DNA of 64,000 nucleotides, from assembly GCA_016788295.1 (NCBI GenBank), contig JAEUSY010000023.1, forward strand, positions 53,150 to 117,149. The letters run 5' to 3'. The stretch comes from Flavobacteriales bacterium. GTDB taxonomy: Bacteria; Bacteroidota; Bacteroidia; Flavobacteriales_F; PHOS-HE28. The position numbers and the translations under genes were made by a program. Below, piece after piece: positions 55,855-64,000 of this stretch. The notes beneath the pieces are model-generated. The model worked only from the letters and a program-made list of their open reading frames with translations. It did not search any database and was not told where the DNA came from. How positions within the stretch are numbered: position 1 is the first letter of the stretch; each line of letters opens with the position of its first letter.

Positions 55855-56628
55855 ATGTTCGCCGTCATCTGCCCTCTCTCCATCGTACCTGTGCGTTCAG
55901 AGCCGAGCGACCGGGCCGAAATGGTCACGCAGTGGCTCTTCGGGGAGACCGCTGAAGTGCTTGAGACAAAGGGCAACTGGAGCCGACTGCAGTTCGACCA
56001 TGATGGGTACGAAGGATGGGTGGACAACAAACAAGTGGCACCGTGCGCCACGCCCAACTACGATCCGGACCTGCGTGTGATCGGTCCGAACAGCATGGTG
56101 GACCTGGGACACAGGCAGGTGATGCTACCGTATGGTGCAGTGCTTCCGTTCTATGAGGAGGGCACCATTCTGTGGCAGGAGCGTCGAGTTGACGTGCAGG
56201 CCGTAACCAACCACCGCCCTGAACTGGAGCGCGCCGACCTGTTGGAGTTTTACCTGCACCCGTTCCTTGGCGCGCCTTACCTCTGGGGTGGCCGCACACC
56301 TTGGGGTGTCGATTGCAGCGGGCTCACACAGATGATCTTCATCCTGATGGGGATCTACCTGCCGCGCGATGCCAGCCAGCAAGCCACGGAAGGCGATGCC
56401 ATCGAGCTGCTCGACCTCTGCGAGCCGGGCGACCTTGCCTTCTTCGAGAACGAGGAAGGCCGCATCATCCATGTGGGCATCATCCTGACCCGCAATGAGG
56501 AAGGCGACCTGCGCATCGCACACGCCAGCGGCCGTGTGCGCATTGATAAGCTGGACCAGCAGGGCATTTTCAACGCGGAGATCGGTAGCTACACGCACAA
56601 GCTGCGGATGGTGCGCAGGGTGCTGTAG
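55855..56628 (+). CDS. C40-family peptidase with SH3 domain (NlpC/P60)
   Basis: A 257-residue cell-wall peptidase: an SH3-like N-terminal domain (VPVRSEPSDRAEMVTQWLFGETAEVL, ending GYEGWVDNKQ; about 1-65), then an NlpC/P60 domain with C154 in VDCSG, H206 in IIHVGIIL and a third polar residue near H223. It would cut peptidoglycan stem peptides. Oddly, I see no signal peptide or lipobox at the N-terminus, so either the true start is different or it is exported another way; the same feature occurs in other Bacteroidota members. Confidence 0.88.
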   Translation: MFAVICPLSIVPVRSEPSDRAEMVTQWLFGETAEVLETKGNWSRLQFDHDGYEGWVDNKQVAPCATPNYDPDLRVIGPNSMVDLGHRQVMLPYGAVLPFYEEGTILWQERRVDVQAVTNHRPELERADLLEFYLHPFLGAPYLWGGRTPWGVDCSGLTQMIFILMGIYLPRDASQQATEGDAIELLDLCEPGDLAFFENEEGRIIHVGIILTRNEEGDLRIAHASGRVRIDKLDQQGIFNAEIGSYTHKLRMVRRVL

Positions 56629-56690
56629 CACCTGATCTTCGAAGCTGCACCATCTTCTCCGCATATCCCTGAATTTCGATCGGTCCGGGC

Positions 56691-59600
56691 TCAGCGGATG
56701 AGTTGCAAATAACCCGTATGGTCCAGGTTACTGCCGTCCGTCCCGAACAGACGAAGCACATAATAGTAGGTCCCTTCCGACAAAGGTTCGCCGCTTGCTC
56801 CGTGTATGCCACTGAACGCATGGATGGACGGATCGCCCTCCCAGACCACTGCTCCATACCTGTTGTACACAGTTAGCTGGGCCGATCGCACGGTCCCGCG
56901 ATCAATGCTCCAGAGATCGTTCGCTCCGTCGCCGTTCGGGGTGATGACATTAGGCATTACCGGATCACAAGGCTCCCAGTTCAACACGACCTCATCATAC
57001 ACCACACAACCTTGCACGTCGGTGGCCCAGAGGCCATAGGTGCCGGGCTGCACCACTTCGATGACCGATGTCTGAGCACCGGTGCTCCACAGTGGATCAC
57101 TGAACCCGCTGGGTACCTCAAGAACGATCCATCCACCTTGGCAAAACGTGGTGTCGCTACCGATGAACAGTGGTTGCGGCACCAGCAACTGCACCGTGGC
57201 CCAAAGCGTATCACCCAAGCAGGGGCCGATCGCGGGTACCACCATGTAGGTTCCTGCATGCGCCTCCGTGGCCTCTGGCACAAATACCTGCGGGCCCATG
57301 AACGGTCCCATAGGCGTTGTCCAATAGCCCGTCGGTTGTTCGGAGCCTTGAAGCTGTATGAGCAGCTCAGTGCTCTCGCATACTGCGGAAGGCGCCAGCA
57401 AAACAGCATCCATGGGCATTGGAAGGACCACGAGTTCCAAAGGCTGTGCGTTCGAAACGCAAGGACCTTCCGCTTGTGTTATGTGATAGATCGCGCTGAC
57501 CGGAGGGGAAGCAAGTGACCAACTGGCACCCGTATGTACAGCCTGTGTCAACTCGGTATCGGCGTACCAGGTGAGCGTACCGGAACCCATAGCAAGCAGC
57601 GTGGTAGAAGCTCCGAAGCAGATGGTGCTACTTGAGGTGACCAGCGGTTGTGCGAACGTGAAGACCTGCACGTCGGCGGTATCCGAGCTCAAGCATCCGT
57701 TCGTATCCTCGGCGTGCAGCCAAACTGTACCGCTGGTGGTGGACACATATTGCAAGTCGGTTCCTCCGTCATGCCAGACCGGTGAAGCGAAGTCATCAGG
57801 TACTTGGAAAATGGCCATGCCACCCGGACATATCAACGTATCGGCACCGATGGAGAGCGGTTGAGGCACCAGGACTGTAAGGAGGTGCGGCAGACCCATG
57901 CTGGAACAACCACCCGCTGTGGCGTTCACCATGTAGCTGCCGGCAGCACTGGGTCCCACACTGTTGAGGGCCACTTGCGCTCCCTGTACCGTGCCGGCAG
58001 GCGTGGTCCAGGAGTAATTCACACCCGGCTCTTGCTGCACGGCAAGCACCAGATCAGTGCCTGCACAAACGCTGTCAGGGGCCAACACTTCGGGCGCGGT
58101 AGGCGGCGCAACCACCAGTACTGACAAGGGGTTCGCATCCGATGTGCAGGTACCCTCCTCCTGTTGCGCATACACCGTCATACTTTCCTGCGGAACACCG
58201 AGGTCGAGGATGGGCCCGTTCGCCAACAAGGTGCTCATCCCCTCATCCGCGAACCAACTGATCACACCGGAACCTGCAGCGGTAAGGACCACAGGTGTCC
58301 CAAGGCATACCGCTGTATCCGATACGCTGATGGTCTCTGTCCAATCGAGCACATCCACCACCACATGGGTCTCTTGCTGGCAGCCATTGGGATCGATGGC
58401 CACCAAGGTGAACGTGCCTGCGCCTGGTACGGCGAATTGGGGTGCGAATACCGGCCCCGGCAGCCAATAAGTGACCGCATTGCCTGAAGGTGCGGTCAGC
58501 AAGAGGTCATCATCCGGACAGATCGTAAATGGGCCGGGGTCGGGTAGCGCAGCCTGGGCGTTGTTACCGAAGACCTCCACGCTCAGCACGTGCGTGATGC
58601 CGCACGCGTTCACCGAACAGGTGTATATGCCCGGCTGGTCCACTATCTGCTGCAGAGCGCTACCACTGAGCGGTGCCCACCATTGCAGGGAGCTCTGTCC
58701 GGTGGTGACCACTTGCAACGTGGTTGTTTCACCCGGCTCGCACAGCACATTGTCCGGAAGCACGTTCAGGAAAGGGGTGGCGAAATCGTTGATGAGCGCT
58801 ACGTTGCTGGTGACCGGGCAACCCAGCATATCCACCATTTCCAGGTAGTAGAGGCCAGGCTGAGAGGTCACCAGTGAATCGTTGTCCACACCCAAGGGCC
58901 CCAGCGGCCCGTACCACTGGAAATCGCTGCCTTGGGCAGTGGTAAATATGGTCGCGGTGCTGTCCGGGCAAATGATGCCGTCGGAAGGGATCAAGCTCAA
59001 CAAGGGGTTCGGGTTCCACTGAATACCATGATAGGAATCGGCGTAGGTGGTACATCCGTTCGTGTCCACGTATTGGGCATACACGTAGTAGAGTCCGGGT
59101 CCATCCACCACCACTTGGTCCTGCAGGTTTGTCACGATATGTGGCCCGGACCAGTTCCAAGTGCTGCAGTTGGTGCAGGTCAGCTCGATGGTTGCGGTTG
59201 TGCCTGGGCACAGTAACAGAGGCCCGCTGAACGCGATATTCGGCGTCAAGACCGGATAGGGGATCACATAGATCGAATCAGGTGCAAGGTCGAAGAACAC
59301 GGTATCCTCGCCACATGGCGCATTGGTGATTAGCAGGTCCATGTCGAACACATACCAACCCTCCTCGGTGATCTGTTGCTGCCAGGCGATCGTGGGCCAT
59401 GCGTTCTGCGCGTTGCTCCAGCCTCCGTCGTTCAAGCGGACCATGGGCTTCAGCCCCGGTGGCAACGGGAACGGCTGACCACCATTGAAGAGCTGGAACG
59501 CTGCGGAAATGGACAATTGCACGTTCATGCAGATGCGCACCGTGTCGTCCATGTCCGTATCCTGCGGGAACGTCAGGGCTATTTGTGCATCCAATGCTGG

Positions 59601-61697
59601 AACGGGTGCATTGGGCAGTATCGTCACGTTCAGGAGGTTGAACTGCAGACATCCCTGCGGCGTAGAGACCGATACCCCATATGGCCCGGACAGGGTGGCG
59701 TGGATACTGTCACCCTGCACCACACCGGGTGGCCCCGACCATTGCACGCTATTCACCGGATCCATCCCTGTGACCCAGAGCCAGGGCTGCTGCGGTGCAC
59801 AAACGGAAATATTCAGCGGCGCAGGGCTTGTTGTGTTCACCACGACATCATCACTGATCAAGGGGATCGCCGGCAGTGGATGTACGGTGATGTAGAGCGA
59901 GTCATAACGCTGCCAGCACCCGGCCTGCGAAGTGACGAGAACATGGTACCAGCCGCTGGTATTCACCGTGATAGCGGTGGTGGTGTCGCCCGTATTCCAC
60001 AACACCTGCAGATGAGGTGCGGTATGGCGAACACTGGTGTCCTGGGAAAAGGCCGTGTTGGTATGAACGGACAACGATCCTTGGTTACAGAAAGAGAGCG
60101 AATCGGGACCGACCTGTCCTTGCCAAGCATACACGATCCGAACGTCGCCCTGCGGTCGTTCGCAAGGGCCATCAGATCGTGCGAAGATGTCGTATGGCCT
60201 ACGCCCTTCCACGAAACCTTTGGCCAGGAACGCATCCATGAGCGAACTGCCCCTCAGGCCCACATAGCTGCCGTAGTGATCATCATCACAGAAAGGCGAC
60301 GGTACCGAAGGTGCTGTAACGCCGTTGAAAGCCGGATACGTGGTGAACTCTTCGGCCCCGGTACTGGGGAATACGAGAAGACGATCATAGGAACCGCCGA
60401 ACACCAGTTCGCCATTCGGCAAATGCCCGATACCTCCCGGCACCTTATTCCGCTGCCCACCGAACTGCTGGGCATCCTTCAGTTGAAGGTCTTCCAGTTC
60501 GAAGCGCGCTACATACAGATCATGCTGACCCGTGGCAAGCCAGGTGCCTTCCCCGTACAATGCGCTGAAGCCTGTGAACTGGCACTGGAACCTGCCGTAC
60601 ACGGCCACCTCATCATCCTTGACACTGAGGGCGCGCGTGTTCACCACATGCTGACTGCCCCAGGTGGTCTGGCGGATGAACTCCCCATCGAAGCCCACCT
60701 CCACCAGAAAGGAGGAGCGCGGTTCCGTTGCGGTGAACAGGTCGGGCTCGTTGTCCAGGAAGATCACGGTGCCTTGTACATCGCCCACCAGCATCAGGCG
60801 CGCCTCCTCGATCATAGTGAGTGCGAACACCTGGTTGTAAGTGCCCCCGCCGAACGCACGGAACCATTCCTCCTCACCATCCGGCGCAAAGCGCACGATG
60901 AAGACGGCACTGAACATCTGGTTGAAATGCGTCTGATCGATGGTGAGCGTGTCGCTGAACTGCCCGGTGACGTACACGTTGCCTGCAGGGTCGTGGGCCA
61001 CGGCCAACCCGCGGTCGGCGAACTTGGCCGCGCCATGCTTCAGCCAGAGCGCATCGCCATTGGCCGCGTAGGCCGCCACGAAAATGTCCACACTGGGCAG
61101 TCCGGTCAGTGGATCGGTCATGCTTGTCAGCGTACCTGCATCGAACACGGCCGTGCTTCGGAACTCACCAGTGACCACCACCGAACCATCGGGGCCAACG
61201 GAAACCGCATTGGGCTGGTCCACCTCATCGGCACTGCCACCCTGCTTCGCCCATAACACCGAACCGCTCTGTGGATCGATCCGAAGGATGAACACATCCT
61301 GCGAGCCACCTTGCGAGGTGAGCGTCTGCCCATCCAGTTCAACGGTGCCCATGAACTGGCCCACGACCACCAGTTCCCCGTTGGGCCCAAGCGCTACCGC
61401 AGAAGCGCGATCTAGTCCCAGGCCTCCAAAACGACGTATCCATAGCAGGTCCCCGTTGGCGTTATACTTGGCCACCATCGCGTCCAAGCTGCCGTTACTG
61501 GTGATCGTCCCCACAGACAACGGAATGGTACCGCCGAACTCACCGACCGCGAAGGTCTGGCCGGCCCCATCGATCACGACATCATTGAACGCATCATTGC
61601 TCCATGCACCCACGCGTACCGCCCAATGCTCTTGGGCCAGCGCTGGCAAGCGGAATACCACCAGTAGAAGGAAGATGAGTGATCGCATCATGATCAT
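56691..61697 (-). CDS. Giant adhesin with gliding motility-associated C-terminal domain
   Basis: A 1668-residue exported protein. ATG 61697 gives signal peptide MIMMRSLIFLLLVVFRLPALAQ. The first ~500 residues are beta-propeller-like repeats (DAMVAKYNANGDLLWIRRFGG; DIFVAAYAANGDALWLKHGA), the next ~1000 are Ig/PKD-like repeats with paired cysteines, and residues ~1575-1668 form the gliding motility-associated C-terminal (CHU_C) domain: VMPNVITPNGDGANDLWSI, NRYGAVVWEG, LSEGTYYYVL and the final TGYLQLIR. That domain is a type B type IX secretion sorting signal, so the protein is probably exported to the cell surface. Confidence 0.9.
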   Translation of the reverse strand: MIMMRSLIFLLLVVFRLPALAQEHWAVRVGAWSNDAFNDVVIDGAGQTFAVGEFGGTIPLSVGTITSNGSLDAMVAKYNANGDLLWIRRFGGLGLDRASAVALGPNGELVVVGQFMGTVELDGQTLTSQGGSQDVFILRIDPQSGSVLWAKQGGSADEVDQPNAVSVGPDGSVVVTGEFRSTAVFDAGTLTSMTDPLTGLPSVDIFVAAYAANGDALWLKHGAAKFADRGLAVAHDPAGNVYVTGQFSDTLTIDQTHFNQMFSAVFIVRFAPDGEEEWFRAFGGGTYNQVFALTMIEEARLMLVGDVQGTVIFLDNEPDLFTATEPRSSFLVEVGFDGEFIRQTTWGSQHVVNTRALSVKDDEVAVYGRFQCQFTGFSALYGEGTWLATGQHDLYVARFELEDLQLKDAQQFGGQRNKVPGGIGHLPNGELVFGGSYDRLLVFPSTGAEEFTTYPAFNGVTAPSVPSPFCDDDHYGSYVGLRGSSLMDAFLAKGFVEGRRPYDIFARSDGPCERPQGDVRIVYAWQGQVGPDSLSFCNQGSLSVHTNTAFSQDTSVRHTAPHLQVLWNTGDTTTAITVNTSGWYHVLVTSQAGCWQRYDSLYITVHPLPAIPLISDDVVVNTTSPAPLNISVCAPQQPWLWVTGMDPVNSVQWSGPPGVVQGDSIHATLSGPYGVSVSTPQGCLQFNLLNVTILPNAPVPALDAQIALTFPQDTDMDDTVRICMNVQLSISAAFQLFNGGQPFPLPPGLKPMVRLNDGGWSNAQNAWPTIAWQQQITEEGWYVFDMDLLITNAPCGEDTVFFDLAPDSIYVIPYPVLTPNIAFSGPLLLCPGTTATIELTCTNCSTWNWSGPHIVTNLQDQVVVDGPGLYYVYAQYVDTNGCTTYADSYHGIQWNPNPLLSLIPSDGIICPDSTATIFTTAQGSDFQWYGPLGPLGVDNDSLVTSQPGLYYLEMVDMLGCPVTSNVALINDFATPFLNVLPDNVLCEPGETTTLQVVTTGQSSLQWWAPLSGSALQQIVDQPGIYTCSVNACGITHVLSVEVFGNNAQAALPDPGPFTICPDDDLLLTAPSGNAVTYWLPGPVFAPQFAVPGAGTFTLVAIDPNGCQQETHVVVDVLDWTETISVSDTAVCLGTPVVLTAAGSGVISWFADEGMSTLLANGPILDLGVPQESMTVYAQQEEGTCTSDANPLSVLVVAPPTAPEVLAPDSVCAGTDLVLAVQQEPGVNYSWTTPAGTVQGAQVALNSVGPSAAGSYMVNATAGGCSSMGLPHLLTVLVPQPLSIGADTLICPGGMAIFQVPDDFASPVWHDGGTDLQYVSTTSGTVWLHAEDTNGCLSSDTADVQVFTFAQPLVTSSSTICFGASTTLLAMGSGTLTWYADTELTQAVHTGASWSLASPPVSAIYHITQAEGPCVSNAQPLELVVLPMPMDAVLLAPSAVCESTELLIQLQGSEQPTGYWTTPMGPFMGPQVFVPEATEAHAGTYMVVPAIGPCLGDTLWATVQLLVPQPLFIGSDTTFCQGGWIVLEVPSGFSDPLWSTGAQTSVIEVVQPGTYGLWATDVQGCVVYDEVVLNWEPCDPVMPNVITPNGDGANDLWSIDRGTVRSAQLTVYNRYGAVVWEGDPSIHAFSGIHGASGEPLSEGTYYYVLRLFGTDGSNLDHTGYLQLIR

Positions 61698-61949
61698 TAG
61701 AGACCCATCCCACTGATCCTCCTCAATGACAAGATAGGTCGAAAGTGGAAAACGCTGCCTAAGCAGCACAACCATGTTCCATGGCACCATTTACCCGACA
61801 GATCGTCCCGAACAAATTGACCATAAGCGACTTAATTGCAGTTCTACCCGATCTCGCCTGCCACAATTTCCTGCTCATTGGAACGGTTCATCCTTTGACA
61901 ACGGCAAAGCGGCTCGATTGACCAGTCTCTCAAGACCAATAGACTCACC

Positions 61950-64000
61950 ATGGACCTCAACAAATTCACCATCCGCTCCCAGCAGGCCATCCAACAGGCG
62001 CAGACCATCGCCACTGGATACGGCCAACAGATGCTCGAGAACGGCCATCTGCTGAAGGGCATCCTGGAGGTGGACCCCGACGTCACGCCCTTCCTGCTGA
62101 AGAAGCTCAACGTGAACGTGCCCGCGATGACGCAGGCGCTCGACCGCATCGTGCAGAGCTACCCCAAGGTGAGCGGTGGGCAGATCAGCCTCTCCCGTTA
62201 CAGCAGCGATGCGCTCACCAAGGCCCTCGCAGCGCTGAAAGAGTTCGGCGATGAGTTCGCCAGCGTGGAGCACATGCTGATCGGCATCCTCGACAGCGGC
62301 GACACGGTAAGCCAATTGCTGAAGGACAACGGTGTGACCAAGAAGGACCTGATCGCGGCCATCAAGGACCTGCGCAAGGGCAGCAAGGTCACCAGCCAGA
62401 GCCAGGAGGAGACCTACAACGCGCTGAACAAGTACGCCAAGAACCTCAACCAGCTCGCCAAGGACAACAAGCTCGACCCGGTCATCGGCCGCGACGAGGA
62501 GATCCGCCGCGTGCTGCAGATCCTCAGCCGCCGCACCAAGAACAACCCGATCCTGATCGGTGAGCCGGGCGTGGGTAAGACCGCCATCGCCGAAGGCATC
62601 GCGCAACGCGTGGTGAACGGCGACATCCCCGAGGACCTCAAAGGCAAGCAGGTCTTCAGCCTCGACATCGCCGCGTTGATCGCCGGCGCCAAGTACAAGG
62701 GCGAGTTCGAGGAGCGCCTCAAGGCCGTGGTGAAGGAGGTCATCGCCTCGGAAGGGAACATCATCCTCTTCATCGACGAGATCCACACGCTGGTGGGCGC
62801 GGGCGGTGGCGAAGGCGCGATGGACGCCGCCAACATCCTGAAGCCGGCCCTCGCACGCGGTGAACTGCGCAGCATCGGCGCCACCACGCTCAACGAGTAC
62901 CAGAAGTACTTCGAAAAGGACAAGGCGCTGGAGCGCCGCTTCCAGAAAGTGATGGTGGATGAGCCCTCCCGCGAGGACGCCATCTCCATCCTGCGCGGCC
63001 TGAAGGAGAAGTACGAGAGCCACCACAAGGTATTGATCAAGGACGCCGCGATCATCGCCGCTGTGGAGCTGAGCACGCGCTACATCGCCGACCGCTTCCT
63101 GCCGGACAAGGCCATCGACCTCATCGACGAGGCCGCCAGCAAACTGCGCATGGAGATCAACTCCAAACCCGAGGAACTCGACGAGATCGACCGCCGCATC
63201 CTGCAGCTGGAGATCGAGCGCGAGGCCATCAAGCGCGAGAACGACGAGGACAAGCTCGCCGAGCTGAACAAGGAGCTCGCGGAACTCAGCGGCCAGCGCG
63301 ATGGCTTCAAGGCCCGCTGGGAGAGCGAGCGCCAGCTGGTGGAGCGCATCAACAGCGCCAAGGACAAGATCGAGGAGCTGAAGCACCAGGCCCAGCAGTA
63401 CGAGCGCGAGGGCGACTTCGGCAAGGTGGCCGAGATCCGCTACGGCCGCATCCAGGAGACCGAGAAGGAACTGGCCGCCGCCAAGGACGAGCTGCTGAAG
63501 CTGCAGGCCGAGAGCAAGATGATCAAGGAAGAGGTGGACGTGGAGGAGATCGCCGCCGTGGTGAGCCGCTGGACGGGCATCCCCGTCACCCGCATGCTGG
63601 AGGCCGAGCGCACCAAGCTCCTGAAGCTGGAGGACGAGCTGCACAAGCGCGTGATCGGCCAGGACGAGGCCGTGCATGCCGTGGCCGACGCCGTGCGCCG
63701 CAGCCGCGCCGGCATGGGCGACGAGAAGCGGCCCATCGGCTCATTCATCTTCCTCGGCACCACGGGTGTCGGCAAGACCGAATTGGCGAAAGCGCTCAGC
63801 GAGATCCTCTTCAACGACGAGCACGCCATGACGCGCATCGACATGAGCGAGTACCAGGAACGCCACAGCGTGAGCCGTCTCGTTGGCGCGCCTCCGGGCT
63901 ACGTGGGCTACGATGAAGGCGGCCAGCTCACCGAGGCCGTGCGCCGCAAGCCCTACAGCGTGGTGCTGCTCGACGAGATCGAGAAGGCCCACCCCGACGT
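61950..64000 (+). CDS. clpB: ATP-dependent disaggregase ClpB (5' part)
   Basis: The first 683 codons of a Hsp100 disaggregase that continues beyond the window. N domain about 1-145 ([18 protein letters not shown]), first AAA+ with Walker A GEPGVGKT at 204-211 and Walker [11 protein letters not shown], the coiled-coil middle domain about 405-525 ([21 protein letters not shown]) that marks ClpB from ClpA/C, and the second AAA+ with GTTGVGKT at 603-610 and [12 protein letters not shown] at the end. Works with DnaK to rescue aggregated proteins. No CIRCE or other heat-shock operator is recognisable upstream; a TTTGACA lies 50 bases before the ATG. Confidence 0.97.
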   Translation, partial: MDLNKFTIRSQQAIQQAQTIATGYGQQMLENGHLLKGILEVDPDVTPFLLKKLNVNVPAMTQALDRIVQSYPKVSGGQISLSRYSSDALTKALAALKEFGDEFASVEHMLIGILDSGDTVSQLLKDNGVTKKDLIAAIKDLRKGSKVTSQSQEETYNALNKYAKNLNQLAKDNKLDPVIGRDEEIRRVLQILSRRTKNNPILIGEPGVGKTAIAEGIAQRVVNGDIPEDLKGKQVFSLDIAALIAGAKYKGEFEERLKAVVKEVIASEGNIILFIDEIHTLVGAGGGEGAMDAANILKPALARGELRSIGATTLNEYQKYFEKDKALERRFQKVMVDEPSREDAISILRGLKEKYESHHKVLIKDAAIIAAVELSTRYIADRFLPDKAIDLIDEAASKLRMEINSKPEELDEIDRRILQLEIEREAIKRENDEDKLAELNKELAELSGQRDGFKARWESERQLVERINSAKDKIEELKHQAQQYEREGDFGKVAEIRYGRIQETEKELAAAKDELLKLQAESKMIKEEVDVEEIAAVVSRWTGIPVTRMLEAERTKLLKLEDELHKRVIGQDEAVHAVADAVRRSRAGMGDEKRPIGSFIFLGTTGVGKTELAKALSEILFNDEHAMTRIDMSEYQERHSVSRLVGAPPGYVGYDEGGQLTEAVRRKPYSVVLLDEIEKAHPD

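Noticed and set aside
59376..61256. A 626-codon open frame on the plus strand
   Set aside because: Antisense to the giant adhesin, whose signal peptide, repeats and C-terminal domain are clear on the minus strand.
61875..63677. A 600-codon open frame on the minus strand
   Set aside because: Antisense to clpB, which has both Walker motifs and the coiled-coil domain in the plus-strand frame.

Overview
The window looks like a GC-rich member of the Bacteroidota, most likely order Flavobacteriales. The evidence is gliding and type IX secretion markers (GldF, GldG, a GldI-like lipoprotein, a giant adhesin ending in a gliding-motility-associated C-terminal domain), a complete Bat operon, Bacteroidota-type families (DUF6089, DUF6913, a split-off lone tyrosine recombinase), and many TAnnTTTG-type promoter boxes with few Shine-Dalgarno sites. 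Nearly all of the window is ordinary, densely packed chromosomal core. Genes often overlap by 1 to 13 bases.

Layout. 1-7032: end of a ferredoxin gene, a secreted unknown, then serC-serA-DUF1015-YggS (serine synthesis and PLP homeostasis), an outer-membrane DUF6089 protein and a HEAT-repeat protein. 7190-8824: a solitary tyrosine recombinase and 414 bases of structured non-coding DNA, the clearest accessory-looking patch. 8825-13014: purC-phoH on the minus strand, then a SAM hydrolase, a small monooxygenase-like protein and a TPR protein. 13089-17825: gldF-gldG-(DUF4340-like)-dnaN. 17873-28493: META protein, rhomboid, cytochrome c lipoprotein, exonuclease, a relic of an AAA ATPase (DUF4143 end) with a perfect 19-bp hairpin, dapA-DUF6913-ligA-barrel-prmC on the minus strand, divergent ribD-EamA-YigZ, and a thioesterase.

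28883-41112: dnaA, LMW phosphatase, RsmI-like methyltransferase, nrnA-gldI-FKBP cluster, two lipoprotein or secreted unknowns, ndk, recF-dciA, a YfgM-like TPR protein, ribH, a barrel protein, a DUF2238 membrane protein, a DUF4442 protein and a MazG-like hydrolase. dnaN, ligA, dnaA, recF and dciA all lie within 21 kb, so the replication origin may be near, but I see no DnaA-box cluster.

41256-50189: the Bat operon, moxR-DUF58-batD-like-batA-batB-batC-polyQ-batD-batE, a predicted envelope chaperone/stress complex. 50195-53389: a secreted beta-helix protein. 53694-54523: tRNA-Ser, tRNA-Pro and tRNA-Arg with repeated terminator units between them. 54575-64000: thiolase, an NlpC/P60 peptidase, the giant adhesin, and clpB, which runs off the window end.

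I find no CRISPR array, no rRNA, no intact insertion sequence and no convincing new multi-gene system. The observations most worth a second look are the recombinase with its palindromic flank, the ATPase relic with its hairpin, the promoter boxes placed 4-10 bases from start codons (implying leaderless mRNAs), the promoter-in-a-hairpin at nrnA, and the repeated terminators in the tRNA cluster.
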